DNA of 64,000 nt, taken from positions 20,913-84,912 of the forward strand of contig NZ_JAGQDC010000020.1 of NCBI RefSeq assembly GCF_023282985.1. The letters run 5' to 3'. Shown piece by piece: positions 49,421 to 59,449 of this stretch. The translations under genes were made by a program, and so were the position numbers. The DNA comes from Serratia silvae. Lineage in GTDB: Bacteria > Pseudomonadota > Gammaproteobacteria > Enterobacterales > Enterobacteriaceae. The notes under the pieces are model-generated. The model was not told the origin of the DNA and made no database searches. It saw nothing but the letters and a program-made list of their open reading frames with translations. Numbering within the stretch: the first letter of the stretch is position 1; every line of letters begins with the position of its first letter.

Positions 49421-50782
49421 ATGTCGAATTCTCAAGCAAATAACGCCGTGACACCCAAAGGCGGGCTTGATGCGTATTTTAAACTTACAGCGCGGGGTAC
49501 CAACGTGCGTCAGGAAGTGGTGGCAGGGTTAACCACCTTCCTGGCGATGGTCTACTCGGTGATCGTGGTTCCCAGCATGCTGGGTAAAGCCGGTTTCCCA
49601 CCGACTGCGGTATTCGTTGCCACCTGCCTGGTTGCCGGTTTGGGGTCGTTGCTGATGGGCTTGTGGGCCAACCTGCCGATGGCGATTGGTTGTGCCATTT
49701 CACTGACGGCGTTCACCGCCTTTAGTCTGGTGCTGGGTCAGCAGATCAGCATTCCCGTGGCGCTGGGCGCGGTATTCCTGATGGGGATCCTGTTTACCAT
49801 CATCTCGATTACCGGTATCCGTTCCTGGATCCTGCGTAACCTGCCAATGGGAGTAGCGCACGGCACCGGTATTGGTATCGGTCTGTTCCTGCTGTTGATC
49901 GCGGCTAACGGTGTCGGCCTGGTGGTGAAAAATCCGCTGGATGGCTTGCCGGTAGCGCTGGGGGCATTTACCTCGTTTCCAGTGGTGATGACGTTAATCG
50001 GGTTGGCGGTGATCTTCGGCCTGGAAAAACTGCGTGTGCCAGGCGGCATCTTGCTGGTCATTATTGCCATTTCGGTTATCGGCCTGATTTTTGACCCGGC
50101 GGTGAAATACCAAGGGTTGTTCGCCATGCCTAGCCTGGCGGGGCCAGATGGTAAATCGCTGATCTTCAGCCTGGATATCATGGGCGCTTTACAACCGGTG
50201 GTGCTGCCAAGCGTGTTGGCATTGGTGATGACGGCAGTGTTCGATGCCACGGGTACCATCCGTGCGGTTGCCGGGCAGGCCAATCTGCTGGATAAAGATG
50301 GCCAGATCATTAACGGTGGCAAAGCGCTGACCTCTGATTCCCTGAGTAGCATCTTCTCCGGGCTGGTTGGGGCTGCACCTGCTGCGGTTTATATCGAATC
50401 TGCCGCGGGTACGGCGGCGGGCGGTAAAACCGGCCTGACGGCTACCGTGGTCGGGCTGTTGTTCCTGCTGATCCTGTTCCTGTCGCCGCTGTCCTATCTG
50501 GTGCCGGTGTACGCCACGGCTCCAGCGCTGATGTACGTTGGCCTGCTGATGCTGAGTAACGTCACCAAGCTGGATTTCGACGATTTTGTCGATGCCATGG
50601 CCGGTTTGCTGTGCGCGGTGTTTATCGTGCTGACCTGTAACATCGTGACCGGCATCATGCTGGGCTTCAGCTCGCTGGTGATTGGCCGCGTGTTCTCTGG
50701 TGAATGGCGCAGGCTGAACATCGGTACCGTATTGATTGCGGTGGCGCTGGTTGCGTTCTATGCTGGCGGTTGGGCAATTTAA
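49421..50782 (+). CDS. ghxP: Guanine/hypoxanthine permease GhxP
   Basis: The 453-residue inner-membrane transporter of the AzgA-like NCS2 branch imports guanine and hypoxanthine by proton symport. It is colinear with E. coli GhxP (YjcD), including [19 protein letters not shown] at the start, [15 protein letters not shown], and [18 protein letters not shown] with the substrate-site Glu. About twelve to fourteen membrane segments are visible. A terminator follows and yjcE lies next, as in E. coli. Confidence 0.95.
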   Translation: MSNSQANNAVTPKGGLDAYFKLTARGTNVRQEVVAGLTTFLAMVYSVIVVPSMLGKAGFPPTAVFVATCLVAGLGSLLMGLWANLPMAIGCAISLTAFTAFSLVLGQQISIPVALGAVFLMGILFTIISITGIRSWILRNLPMGVAHGTGIGIGLFLLLIAANGVGLVVKNPLDGLPVALGAFTSFPVVMTLIGLAVIFGLEKLRVPGGILLVIIAISVIGLIFDPAVKYQGLFAMPSLAGPDGKSLIFSLDIMGALQPVVLPSVLALVMTAVFDATGTIRAVAGQANLLDKDGQIINGGKALTSDSLSSIFSGLVGAAPAAVYIESAAGTAAGGKTGLTATVVGLLFLLILFLSPLSYLVPVYATAPALMYVGLLMLSNVTKLDFDDFVDAMAGLLCAVFIVLTCNIVTGIMLGFSSLVIGRVFSGEWRRLNIGTVLIAVALVAFYAGGWAI

Positions 50783-50791
50783 GCCTTCCTT

Positions 50792-50818
50792 CAACGGGGC
50801 TGATCTCCGGCCCCGTTG
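50792..50818 (+). terminator. ghxP terminator
   Basis: AACGGGGC(T) pairs with GGCCCCGTT around a short loop, followed by GTTTATC. Confidence 0.82.
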
Positions 50819-50964
50819 TTTATCCTCTTCAGACTATTCTCCTTCTTTTCTGCGATGTGTTTTGAAAGGCACAACAAGCTTTATCCGTACCCAAAAAAGT
50901 GATCTACTATCCAGATACTTTTACCCGCGCTTTGGTGATACGAACTCGAGAGTCTAAGGAAAGC

Positions 50965-52614
50965 ATGGAAATCTTTTTTACAATCCTCATTTTGATTTTG
51001 GTGGTCTCCCTGTCTGGAGTGGTAACACGCATGTTGCCGTTTCAGATCCCGTTACCGTTAATGCAGATCGCCATTGGGGCCTTGTTGGCCTGGCCGCATT
51101 TCGGGTTGCACGTTGATTTTGACCCCGAACTGTTTTTAGTGCTGTTTATTCCACCGTTGCTGTTTGCTGACGGGTGGAAAACTCCTACCCGTGAATTCTT
51201 GCACCACGGGCGTGAAATCCTGGGGTTGGCCCTGGTGCTGGTGTTGATCACCGTTGTCGGCGTGGGTTATCTCATTTATCTGATGGTGCCAGGGATCCCG
51301 CTGGTTGCCGCGTTTGCGCTGGCGGCGGTGTTGTCACCTACGGATGCGGTGGCATTGGGCGGTATCGTCGGCAAAGGGCGCATCCCAAGAAGTATCATGG
51401 GTGTGCTGGAAGGCGAGGCGTTGATGAATGACGCTTCCGGCCTGGTATCGCTGAAGTTTGCCATCGCGGTGGCGATGGGCACCATGGTGTTTACCGTCGG
51501 TGGTGCCACTATGGAGTTCCTGAAAGTGGCGATTGGTGGCCTGTTGGCCGGCGTGGCGGTGACCTGGACCTACAGTAAATCGCTGCGTGTGATGAGCCGT
51601 TGGAGCGGAGACGATCCGGCCACGCAGATTGTGTTGTTGCTGTTGTTACCCTTTGCTTCATATCTGATTGCCGAACATATCGGCGTGTCAGGCATCTTGG
51701 CAGCCGTCGCGGCGGGGATGACGATCAGCCAGTCTGGCGTGATCCGTAACGCACCACTGGCCATGCGTTTGCGCGCTAACAGCGTTTGGGCGATGCTGGA
51801 GTTTGTGTTCAACGGCATGGTGTTCATCATGCTGGGGCTGCAACTGCCGGGGATTCTGGAAACCTCGATTGTGCAGGCTGAACTGGATCCGACTATCGAG
51901 ACCTGGTACCTGTTCACCGACGTGGCGATTATCTACGCCGCGCTGCTGGTGCTGCGTTTCAGCTGGTTGTGGGTGATGAAAAAGGCCAGCAATCGTTTTA
52001 TGAAAAAGCGCCCTCTACAGTTTGGCGATTACAGCATACGTGAGCTGTGGGTCGCTTCTTTCGCTGGCGTGCGTGGGGCGATTACGCTGGCCGGTGTGCT
52101 TTCTATCCCGCTGTTACTTAGCGATGGCACCGCCTTCCCGGCGCGCTATCAGTTGGTGTTTATTGCCGCCGGGGTGATCTTGCTGTCACTGATCGTTGGC
52201 GTACTGGCGTTGCCGTTATTGCTGCGCGGGGTGCATGTCGCAGACAAGAGCGCCAGCAAGACCGAAGAGCGTATGGCGATTGCCATGGCTGCCGAGGTGG
52301 CGATTGAGAGCATCAACAAGATGGAAGAGCGGCTGGTGGCCGACACCGAGGAAAACCTCGATCCGCAGGTGCTCAAAGAGATTAGTTCCAGGGTGACCGG
52401 GATGCTGCGGCGGCGTATTGCCAGTAAAGACGATATTGAAAATGCGCTGGCGTTGGAAAACCTCGAGCGGCGTTTCCGATTGACCGCCTTGCGGGCGGAG
52501 CGTGGTGAGCTTTATCACCTCCGCGCCACGCAAAAAATCAGCAACGAGACGCTGCAAAAACTGCTGCACGATCTCGACCTGCTGGAAGCCTTGCTGGTTG
52601 AGCGAGAAGGCTAA
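50965..52614 (+). CDS. yjcE: Na+/H+ antiporter, CPA1 family (YjcE)
   Basis: The 549-residue protein has about twelve transmembrane helices in the first 410 residues. CPA1 motifs include FIPPLLFADGW, LSPTDAVALGGIVG with the ion-binding Asp, and EALMNDASGLVSLKF with the conserved Asn-Asp pair. A long charged C-terminal cytoplasmic tail with helical repeats follows. It aligns throughout with E. coli YjcE. The ATG at 50965 has AAGGA upstream and matches the E. coli start. Confidence 0.95.
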   Translation: MEIFFTILILILVVSLSGVVTRMLPFQIPLPLMQIAIGALLAWPHFGLHVDFDPELFLVLFIPPLLFADGWKTPTREFLHHGREILGLALVLVLITVVGVGYLIYLMVPGIPLVAAFALAAVLSPTDAVALGGIVGKGRIPRSIMGVLEGEALMNDASGLVSLKFAIAVAMGTMVFTVGGATMEFLKVAIGGLLAGVAVTWTYSKSLRVMSRWSGDDPATQIVLLLLLPFASYLIAEHIGVSGILAAVAAGMTISQSGVIRNAPLAMRLRANSVWAMLEFVFNGMVFIMLGLQLPGILETSIVQAELDPTIETWYLFTDVAIIYAALLVLRFSWLWVMKKASNRFMKKRPLQFGDYSIRELWVASFAGVRGAITLAGVLSIPLLLSDGTAFPARYQLVFIAAGVILLSLIVGVLALPLLLRGVHVADKSASKTEERMAIAMAAEVAIESINKMEERLVADTEENLDPQVLKEISSRVTGMLRRRIASKDDIENALALENLERRFRLTALRAERGELYHLRATQKISNETLQKLLHDLDLLEALLVEREG

Positions 52615-52627
52615 GCACATCTTTACG

Positions 52628-52645
52628 GGGGCCGCTATGCGGCCC
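52628..52645. terminator. Terminator between convergent yjcE and sulP genes
   Basis: GGGCCGC pairs with GCGGCCC around TAT, followed by TTATCTTAC. It lies in the 36-base gap between the two stop codons. Confidence 0.65.
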
Positions 52646-52650
52646 TTATC

Positions 52651-54378
52651 TTACTCAGCCAAGGCTTCGGCTTCTCGATCCCCTTGCGCTTTACTCTCCT
52701 TGCTTTGAATCAACTTCAACGCCAGATACAGGTCGGGAACCAGGATTAATTTACGTTCTTTACCGTCGGTTCGATCCAGGCGAAACCAGCGTGTCAGTTC
52801 GGTACGTCGGCCTGCGAGCACGAGGCCGATACTCCGCAGTTGCAGATCCCGCTTCAATTCCTCGATAGCGGCTAACACGCTAATATCCGCATGAGTGAAG
52901 CTGGCGACGGCATCAATGACCACCCAACGCGGCTGGCCGGGTGAGGTATCCACCAGAGTGGCGATCCGCCGCTTGAAATAGGCGACGTTGAAATAGGTCA
53001 ACGGCGAATTAAAGCGATACATGATGACGCCATCGACCGGCTTGACTCCGTTACTTTTACCTATCGAATGGATCATACCGTCAGCATTAACCCCCAGTAG
53101 CTGCTCGGTAGGCCGGAAAACCGTCTGTAGAAACTGCAACAGGCCCAACAGCACCGCCAACCCAATACCAGGAATGATCCCCACCAGCAGGACACTCAAG
53201 AAAGTAAACAGCGCCAGATAGAACGCAGAGCGATTGCGTTTACGCAGCCGGAAAATACTGCGCATATCTAACAGTGACCAAGAGGCGTAAATCAGCACCA
53301 CGCCGAGAACCGGAATGGGGATAAACTGCAGCGGCTCGCTAAAAAACATTACCACCATAGCGATTGCCAAAGCGGCAATCACCGAAACCAACTGGCTCTT
53401 ACCACCGTTGGCATCATTAACGGCGGTACGGGAGTTGGCACCGCTAATGGCAAATCCCTGCGAAAGCCCGGAGACGATATTCACCAGCCCCAGCGCGCGA
53501 AACTCACTGTCGGCGTCAACCTCGTAGCCATTTTTTGCCGCAAAGCTGCGGGTGGTCAGCATCATACTGACAAAGCTGACGACGGCCAGGTTTAGCGCTG
53601 GGATCACCAGGTCGCGCAGCAGCCCAGGTTTAAAATCCGGCCATGTCACCATGGGTAAACCGCCACCGGTATAGCCCCCGACCGTTTCAATGCCAAAATG
53701 CGGCAAATTCGCCACCCAGGTCAACGCCGTGGTCAGTACCACGGCGAACAGCGGTGCGGGCCAATTAGGCCGTGCATAATGGACGCCAAGCAGGATCAGC
53801 AGCGTCAGCAGCGACATAAGCACCGTGGGCCAATGGCTGTTGAGTAAGTTAACCGGCAGTGCGTAAATACGCTCAATCAGCTCGCTGGAGGGCGAGGCAA
53901 ACCCGAATACCTTGCTGATCTGATTGACGATAATCGTCAGCGCCACGCCGTTGAGCAACCCATTGAGGATCGGGCGTGACAGCAGATCCGCAATGGCTCC
54001 CAGCTTGAAGCGGCTGGCAATCAGGCACCAGGTTCCCATCATCAGGGTCATCACGATGGTCAATTGCCAGTGCAGCTCAGTATGGCCAGCCGCTAGCGGA
54101 GTGATCACTGCGGCGATGACTGCGCAGGTGGCTGCATCAGGCCCGACGATTAGCTGACGCGATGAGCCAAAAATAGCGTAGGCGATCATCGGTAGAATGC
54201 AGGAGTAAAGCCCGACGATGGCGTTTACGCCAGCTAGCTCGGCATAGGCAATCGCCACCGGTAATGCCACTGCCGCCACCGAGAGGCCCGCGCGGATATC
54301 AGGTTTCAACCAGCTGCGCTCGTAAGCGAGCAGGTTCATCAGGCCAGGAGCGATACTCTGGAGGGATTTCCGCTGCAT
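52651..54378 (-). CDS. SulP family anion transporter with STAS domain
   Basis: The 575-residue protein has a membrane domain of about twelve to fourteen helices with SulP motifs (ALPVAIAYAELAGVNAIVGLY at about residue 38, SGANSRTAVNDANGGKSQLV). A C-terminal STAS domain follows (about residues 440-560, containing WVVIDAVASFTHADISVLAAIEEL). Relatives carry sulfate, bicarbonate or C4-dicarboxylates (DauA). The substrate cannot be told from sequence. It is monocistronic and convergent with yjcE. Confidence 0.9.
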   Translation of the reverse strand: MQRKSLQSIAPGLMNLLAYERSWLKPDIRAGLSVAAVALPVAIAYAELAGVNAIVGLYSCILPMIAYAIFGSSRQLIVGPDAATCAVIAAVITPLAAGHTELHWQLTIVMTLMMGTWCLIASRFKLGAIADLLSRPILNGLLNGVALTIIVNQISKVFGFASPSSELIERIYALPVNLLNSHWPTVLMSLLTLLILLGVHYARPNWPAPLFAVVLTTALTWVANLPHFGIETVGGYTGGGLPMVTWPDFKPGLLRDLVIPALNLAVVSFVSMMLTTRSFAAKNGYEVDADSEFRALGLVNIVSGLSQGFAISGANSRTAVNDANGGKSQLVSVIAALAIAMVVMFFSEPLQFIPIPVLGVVLIYASWSLLDMRSIFRLRKRNRSAFYLALFTFLSVLLVGIIPGIGLAVLLGLLQFLQTVFRPTEQLLGVNADGMIHSIGKSNGVKPVDGVIMYRFNSPLTYFNVAYFKRRIATLVDTSPGQPRWVVIDAVASFTHADISVLAAIEELKRDLQLRSIGLVLAGRRTELTRWFRLDRTDGKERKLILVPDLYLALKLIQSKESKAQGDREAEALAE

Positions 54379-54568
54379 ATCTTTTCCATCCGGCTGAATA
54401 AAGGGGCATGCTGTCTCTTCGTTGGCCGGAAGAGTAAATCAGCGGTTTTTGGTTATTTTTTGTGAGTATTAGCCGAAGTATAGCAGGGGATTATGACGTG
54501 AATTTGCTGCCGTTATGGAATGAGGGGGCGGGGCTCTAGGTTGTCAGTAAAAGCTCATCCCCCTCATC
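54379..54568. other. Intergenic region upstream of the sulP gene
   Basis: About 190 bases, AT-rich near 54430-54490, likely holding the sulP promoter on the minus strand. No gene is supported. Confidence 0.35.
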
Positions 54569-54748
54569 TTATGCGCCTATGGCCAATACTCCCGGCAGCA
54601 GGATATCCAGGCTTGGGCGCAGTGGGAAAGGTAACTGCTCTGGCGCCAGATCAGCCCCACTTGCCACTCCGGCCTGCACCATCGCTGCCAGAAAATCCCA
54701 CTGGCCGCTTGATGTGGTAATGGAGGCAGGATTAGCCCCCGGCAAGGT
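54569..54748 (-). pseudogene. Remnant of a LysR-type regulator gene
   Basis: Directly after the stop of the next gene upstream, and in the same frame, about 59 codons remain open. The first part reads PASITTSSGQWDFLAAMVQA, which is the LysR substrate-domain signature. The remainder up to a TAA at 54569 no longer matches the family clearly. No DNA-binding domain or start codon is left. The fragment is read as a deletion scar; coding by readthrough is conceivable but unlikely. Confidence 0.6.
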
Positions 54749-55438
54749 TTAGCGAGCGGCCTGGATCAGGGCCACAATCAGTGGGGAAAGCTCCCCACGT
54801 AACGCTGCACGTTCTGACTGGAACAGGGTAGCGGCATAAAAACGGTGCCCCGGCAGCTCCACCGAGCGGACATCGCCTTCAATATCATGCCCACTGATGA
54901 TCAGTGGGTGTTGCTCCAAATCCGCCACAAATTCAGGGTTAACCCCAAAGTTACAGTGATAGCCTTCGTGAGTCTCCAGCTTGCCATAGGCACGGGCGAT
55001 CAGCGTATTTGGCTGAAACAGGATGGTGCCGGTTTTCTCAACCAGTGAACAGCTCAGCGGTGCGATCACCAAGCGGCCCCCGCTCTCGGTCTCCGCGTGG
55101 CCAGCGTCGTGCCAACCCATCGCATTGCGAGCATATTCCACCACCGCATATTGAAACCCACCGCAAGATCCCAGAAAGGGGATGTTCTGCTCGCGAGCAT
55201 GGCGGATCGTCATAAATACGCCTTCATCGTTGCGATAGGGGCTGCCAGGGATCACCCAAATAGCATCGTAATCCTGCAGGGCAGAGACATCGGTCAGAGT
55301 TTCGGTGGGGAGCCACTGGAATTGGATATCAATATCCAGGTGTGAGGCGGTAAGTTGCAGAGCGACGGGGATGGCTTGGTGGGCAACGGCTTCGCTGCGG
55401 TAATCACCAATCAGAGCAAGACGAACCTGCGTTTTCAT
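54749..55438 (-). CDS. CTP synthase C-terminal-like class I glutamine amidotransferase domain protein
   Basis: The 229-residue protein is a stand-alone domain related to the glutaminase half of CTP synthase. It has the family start LALIGDYRSEAVAHQAIP, the oxyanion/substrate stretch IWVIPGSPYRNDEG and the nucleophile elbow GSCGGFQYA with Cys92. The usual catalytic HPE near the end is replaced by QSE (residues 207-209), so classic glutaminase chemistry is doubtful. This matches the group described as CTP synthase C-terminal-related (seleno)proteins, some of which have selenocysteine at the Cys. Here the codon is an ordinary Cys. Function unknown. Confidence 0.8.
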   Translation of the reverse strand: MKTQVRLALIGDYRSEAVAHQAIPVALQLTASHLDIDIQFQWLPTETLTDVSALQDYDAIWVIPGSPYRNDEGVFMTIRHAREQNIPFLGSCGGFQYAVVEYARNAMGWHDAGHAETESGGRLVIAPLSCSLVEKTGTILFQPNTLIARAYGKLETHEGYHCNFGVNPEFVADLEQHPLIISGHDIEGDVRSVELPGHRFYAATLFQSERAALRGELSPLIVALIQAAR

Positions 55439-55573
55439 CGTTTCTTTTTTTCCTGAGCGGGTAAAAAAGGATGTTACAGCAGAGTTAAAAACGGGTCTGT
55501 GAATTTTTCAGGGGAGAGCACAAAATGTTCGAGAGGGGGATGGGGTACCAGAGTGGCACCCCCAAACGCGAAT

Positions 55574-56494
55574 TTAATACAGTGAAGGTGAACCCGCCGG
55601 GCGCGTTTTGAAGCGGCGATGCAGCCACAGATATTGCTCTGGAGCGCGCATGATCTCTTTTTCTACCACTTTATTCATGTAGGCGGCGGCGGCCACTTCA
55701 TTGTCGATTGGATAGTCTTCTAACGCCGGTTGGATCAGTAGATCGTAGCCACAGCCTTTCGGGCGGCGGATCAGCACGACCGGTACCAGTGCTGGTTTGG
55801 CCATGCGGGCCAGCATAAAGGTACCGCTGGTGGTAGCGGCCTGATCGACGGCAAACAGCGGGGCAAATACGCTGCCACGTGGGCCGTAATCCTGATCGGG
55901 AGCGAACCATACGGCCTCACCGCGCTTCAGGGCTTGCACCATGCCGCGCAGATCTTTGCGATCCAACATGGCTTTGTTGGAGCGCATGCGGCCTTTGGTC
56001 TGTGCCCATTCCATCGCCTTGTTGTTGTGTGGGCGATACATGGCCATCATTGGCTGACACAGGCCCATAGCCCGGCCACCCAGCTCCAGCGACATGAAAT
56101 GCACCCCAATCACCAGTACACCACGGCCATTTTGCTGTGCCTGTTTCAGGTGGTTGATGCCGCTCACGTTGAACCAGCGTTTCACGCGTTTATCTGACCA
56201 GAACCAGGCCATGCCGGTTTCCAGCAGGCCCATGCCGAGGGATTCGAAGTTACCGATGATTTGACGTTCGCGCTGTGCTTCATCCATCTCCGGGAAGCAC
56301 AGTTCAAGATTGCGGCGGGTGATCGACACGCGGCGCTTCAGGAAACGCATAGATGTGCGGCCCATCCACCCGCCGAGCTTGTGCAGCACGGGATAGGGTA
56401 GCTGAACCAGCAGGAACAGGACCGACAGGCCAAACCAGGTCAGCCAGTAGCGTGGGTGCAGTAACGCACGTTTAAAAGTTTGTGGACGCTTCAT
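55574..56494 (-). CDS. lpxP: Lipid A palmitoleoyl/lauroyl acyltransferase, LpxP-like
   Basis: The 306-residue inner-membrane enzyme adds a secondary acyl chain to Kdo2-lipid IVA. The catalytic HX4E motif is in [12 protein letters not shown]. The sequence around it ([23 protein letters not shown]) is closer to cold-induced LpxP than to LpxL of E. coli; [19 protein letters not shown] and [13 protein letters not shown] complete the family pattern. The ATG at 56494 gives exactly the E. coli LpxP length. The leader appears long (about 190 bases), in keeping with cold-shock type control. Confidence 0.88.
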   Translation of the reverse strand: MKRPQTFKRALLHPRYWLTWFGLSVLFLLVQLPYPVLHKLGGWMGRTSMRFLKRRVSITRRNLELCFPEMDEAQRERQIIGNFESLGMGLLETGMAWFWSDKRVKRWFNVSGINHLKQAQQNGRGVLVIGVHFMSLELGGRAMGLCQPMMAMYRPHNNKAMEWAQTKGRMRSNKAMLDRKDLRGMVQALKRGEAVWFAPDQDYGPRGSVFAPLFAVDQAATTSGTFMLARMAKPALVPVVLIRRPKGCGYDLLIQPALEDYPIDNEVAAAAYMNKVVEKEIMRAPEQYLWLHRRFKTRPAGSPSLY

Positions 56495-56690
56495 ATCAAC
56501 TCTGTATGCGAAATGGGGTAGAAACTTGTAGCGCATTAGAGAAGCGACTCAATAGCGATACCATACTCTGACACCCAGTCATGACGATCGTTTAGCCGTT
56601 GACTAAACCTTTACATTCGAAGGGCGGTTCGCACTGCTATCAGGCTTCGGAAGGACGGCTGCTCGCCAGCGAAGGGGCTCTCGTATGCAG

Positions 56691-56719
56691 ATTATACCAC
56701 ACAAAACGTGGGTGTGAGA
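56691..56719 (-). promoter_or_regulatory. Candidate extended -10 promoter of lpxP
   Basis: On the minus strand TGGTATAAT (opposite 56691-56699) is a consensus extended -10 with a poor -35 (TCTCAC) 17 bases upstream. Transcription would start near 56684, giving a leader of about 190 bases before the lpxP ATG. A small hairpin, GTTTAG with CTAAAC, lies in this leader near 56590-56610. The remainder of the 392-base gap holds the fis terminator. Confidence 0.5.
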
Positions 56720-56824
56720 GCGGGGGCGTGCGAAGATTCTCATTGGCTTTGTTGTCTTCAGCGCTGAGACAGTTGTGCCCGACTGAGAGCCATATCGCTC
56801 AAGGTATTGTGTCGTTATTTCAAA

Positions 56825-56861
56825 GAAAAAGGCGCTTGACCTTATGAGGTAAAAGCGCCTT
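56825..56861 (-). terminator. Terminator of the dusB-fis operon
   Basis: AAGGCGCTT pairs with AAGCGCCTT. On the minus strand the stem is followed by TTTTTCTTTG. Confidence 0.88.
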
Positions 56862-56886
56862 CTATCAATACGTTGACTGACTAGTA

Positions 56887-57183
56887 TCAGTTCATGCCGT
56901 ATTTTTTCAATTTCTTACGCAGTGTACCGCGGTTGATCCCCATCATCAGGGCTGCGCGGGTTTGGTTGCCACGGGTGTACTGCATCACCATGTCCAACAG
57001 TGGCTGTTCAACTTCAGCCAGTACCAGCTCATACAGATCGTTAACGTCTTGACCATTCAGTTGAGCAAAATAGTTCTTCAGTGCTTGCTTAACCGAGTCA
57101 CGCAGAGGCTTTTGAGTCACTTGATCCTGTGAGTTCACGGTTGAAACGGTCAGTACGTCAGAATTTACGCGTTGTTCGAACAT
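56887..57183 (-). CDS. fis: Factor for inversion stimulation, Fis
   Basis: The 98-residue nucleoid protein is virtually the E. coli Fis sequence and length. The N-terminal beta hairpin arm includes [19 protein letters not shown]; the C-terminal helix-turn-helix is [27 protein letters not shown]. It bends DNA and activates rRNA, tRNA and other growth genes. It is co-transcribed with dusB from the promoter at 58209, whose GC-rich discriminator suggests growth-rate and stringent control. Confidence 0.99.
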
Positions 57184-57204
57184 AGTTCTGTCAGCTCTTT
57201 TTTG

Positions 57205-58170
57205 TTACGCAAGATTTTCGAAATATGCCTCCAACGCCTCCAGCTGTTCGCTGGCATCCTCTATGGCGTTGAATGTGCGCCGAAACTGGTCATTAGGGGC
57301 ATGCTCCTGTAAGTACCAAGAGACGTGCTTTCGAGCAATCCGAAATCCTTTGCCTTGGCCGTAAAAGCCGTGCAATTCCCGAATATGCCCTATTAACAAG
57401 CGCTTCACTTCGCCAAGTGGCATCGGTGGTAGCAGCTCCCCAGTGTCCAGATAATGCTGGATTTCCCGGAAGATCCAGGGTCTCCCCTGAGCAGCACGGC
57501 CTATCATCAGGGCATCAGCCCCAGTGTAGTCGAGCACTGCTCTGGCTTTATGCGGGTCAGTAATGTCACCATTCGCGATAATCGGAATGGAGACATTCTG
57601 CTTAACTGCCCGAATGCTGTCGTACTCCGCGTTGCCGTTGAACAGGCAGGCACGGGTTCGGCCATGAATCGTCAGGGCCTGTATACCACAACCTTCGGCC
57701 AGTTGGGCAATTTCTACACAGTTACGGTTCTCTGGTTCCCAGCCGGTTCGGATCTTAAGTGTTACCGGCACATCCACCGCGTTAACCACCGCAAGGAGGA
57801 TCTGCTTAACCAGATCCGGGTACTGCAGTAACGCAGACCCTGCAAGCTTCCGGTTCACTTTCTTGGCTGGGCACCCCATATTGATGTCGATGATCTGTGC
57901 ACCGCTGGCCACATTAATGCGCGCCGCGGCAGCCATATCATCAGGATCACATCCAGCTATCTGCACGGAACGGATCCCTGGTTCATCGCTATGTACCATA
58001 CGCAGACGTGACTTATCCGTGCGCCATACCTCCGGGTTGGAGGAGAGCATTTCGGATACAGCCATCCCAGCACCCATTGCATGACATAAGGTTCTGAATG
58101 GGCGATCTGTGATGCCGGCCATCGGGGCCGCAATCAGGCAATTTGTTAACTGGTGGTGTCCAATGCGCAT
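57205..58170 (-). CDS. dusB: tRNA-dihydrouridine synthase B
   Basis: The flavoenzyme reduces uridine 17 in the tRNA D loop. The 321-residue product has the barrel start [15 protein letters not shown], the catalytic Cys in [20 protein letters not shown], and [14 protein letters not shown] and [16 protein letters not shown] segments. The ATG at 58170 matches the E. coli start exactly. fis follows after 21 bases in the same operon, the standard arrangement. Confidence 0.98.
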   Translation of the reverse strand: MRIGHHQLTNCLIAAPMAGITDRPFRTLCHAMGAGMAVSEMLSSNPEVWRTDKSRLRMVHSDEPGIRSVQIAGCDPDDMAAAARINVASGAQIIDINMGCPAKKVNRKLAGSALLQYPDLVKQILLAVVNAVDVPVTLKIRTGWEPENRNCVEIAQLAEGCGIQALTIHGRTRACLFNGNAEYDSIRAVKQNVSIPIIANGDITDPHKARAVLDYTGADALMIGRAAQGRPWIFREIQHYLDTGELLPPMPLGEVKRLLIGHIRELHGFYGQGKGFRIARKHVSWYLQEHAPNDQFRRTFNAIEDASEQLEALEAYFENLA

Positions 58171-58208
58171 AGACAAAGAGTGACCATACTGTGTCCGCAA
58201 GGGCGCGT

Positions 58209-58237
58209 ATATTACGCATTTTTTCATTCAGATGAAA
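58209..58237 (-). promoter_or_regulatory. dusB-fis promoter
   Basis: On the minus strand, TTTCAT (opposite 58232-58237) and TAATAT (58209-58214) are separated by 17 bases. A GC-rich ACGCGCCCTTGCGG discriminator follows, as at the E. coli fis promoter. The 354-base gap further upstream (to 58524) is AT-rich and probably holds Fis and IHF sites, which were not assigned. Confidence 0.75.
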
Positions 58238-58524
58238 GGCCAAACTTTAACCAATTGACGGTTGTTGGGCGATAAAAGTGCGCTTATGCACCCTGGCAAG
58301 AAATATTATGGTTATTTAACAATATGTTGTGTGATTGTGCTTAATTTACGTGCGCAAAAATATTCCACTACCGGCAGGATTTTATCTTTACGCGCTGGCT
58401 ATAACAGATCGTAACATCAGGTTATTTGTAACATTTTCAGCTTAATACTTTGACAAATCGCCCAGAATGGTGCTGGGAGTTACCGCCACCCCTGTGAGGG
58501 TCGCGGCAGTTGTAGCTGACAAAA

Positions 58525-59259
58525 TCAATCGACGATAACGCGGCCGTTGAGCGGCTGTACCGGACGATTGTTATTATGGTGCACTACCGAGTGGAATTGA
58601 CTGATTTGTTCGGCAGAAGCGCTTACAGGCTGGTCTAGCACCAACCAGCTGACCCCCTCAGAGCAGGGTGGCGTCGTCAGTGAACCGCTGAAGCGGTAGA
58701 AGTTAAACTTTTTCGGCAGCAGTGTCTTGATATCCAGCGGCTTGTTCAGCACGGCGGTCTGATCGACAGCGGCAGGCATTTGTTGCCAGGCCTGTGCCAG
58801 CTGCGGATTGGTTTTACCTTGCTGGAACATCAGGGCCAGCACCGCCAGGGCACCCTCTTTATCTTTGTAGACAAAGTGCGCTTCCAGTGGGAACTGTTTG
58901 CCGTCGATCTCATTTTCGCTCGGGGCGTGGAAATGGAACTGCTGCAACGTGAAGGTGTCGTTATCCAAGCGCAGGGTGTTGCCTTCGCTGACGTTGACTT
59001 GAATGGTGTGCCCGTTGTTGACGATTTGCTGTTTGCCCGGCTTGAAAGCCAGCTCAAGCTTGCCATGCTGGGTTTTCAGTGCGCCCTGGATGTTGACTGG
59101 GGACTGGTTTTTACCGGTTTCACACAGTGAAAAATCGGGTGAAAGCTTGCCCCAATGCGCCGGATCTTCCTGGCCTTCATAACCCCAATGAGCATGTTCT
59201 GCGGCACCGATCGAGAAGCTGGCGGCCAACAGGGTGGCTAGCAATATTTTTCCTTTCAT
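58525..59259 (-). CDS. cah: Periplasmic alpha-class carbonic anhydrase
   Basis: The 244-residue exported enzyme interconverts CO2 and bicarbonate. A signal peptide ends near SIGAAEHAHWGYEG. The zinc ligands are the His pair in LQQFHFHAPSENEIDG and the third His in LEAHFVYKDKEGAL. Further signatures are CETGKNQSPVNIQG and GSLTTPPCSEGVSWLVL; the two Cys likely form a disulfide. It is monocistronic and unrelated in function to neighbours. Confidence 0.95.
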   Translation of the reverse strand: MKGKILLATLLAASFSIGAAEHAHWGYEGQEDPAHWGKLSPDFSLCETGKNQSPVNIQGALKTQHGKLELAFKPGKQQIVNNGHTIQVNVSEGNTLRLDNDTFTLQQFHFHAPSENEIDGKQFPLEAHFVYKDKEGALAVLALMFQQGKTNPQLAQAWQQMPAAVDQTAVLNKPLDIKTLLPKKFNFYRFSGSLTTPPCSEGVSWLVLDQPVSASAEQISQFHSVVHHNNNRPVQPLNGRVIVD

Positions 59260-59391
59260 TTCTAATCCTTGTAAACGAAAACATCAATTATCCTGGGTGG
59301 ACTGCTTATGTGCGGCGGGCCGCCATCATTCCGCGCAAGAGAATACGCTTACTTTAAATCAGGTGAAATTGGGCCCAAGGCCGGGAAAAGA

Positions 59392-59429
59392 AAAAACCAC
59401 CGGAACTGCTTAAATTTCCGATGGTTTTT
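59392..59429. terminator. Bidirectional-type terminator after prmA
   Basis: AAAAACCA and CGGAA pair with TTCCG and TGGTTTTT, with one bulge, around nine bases. It closes the yhdT-panF-prmA operon on the minus strand. Confidence 0.85.
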
Positions 59430-59449
59430 GACTAGCGAGGAAAATGTAA

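Noticed and set aside
56599..56847. 82-codon open frame between lpxP and fis on the plus strand
   Set aside because: It crosses the lpxP promoter and fis terminator, has no ribosome site and has odd composition.
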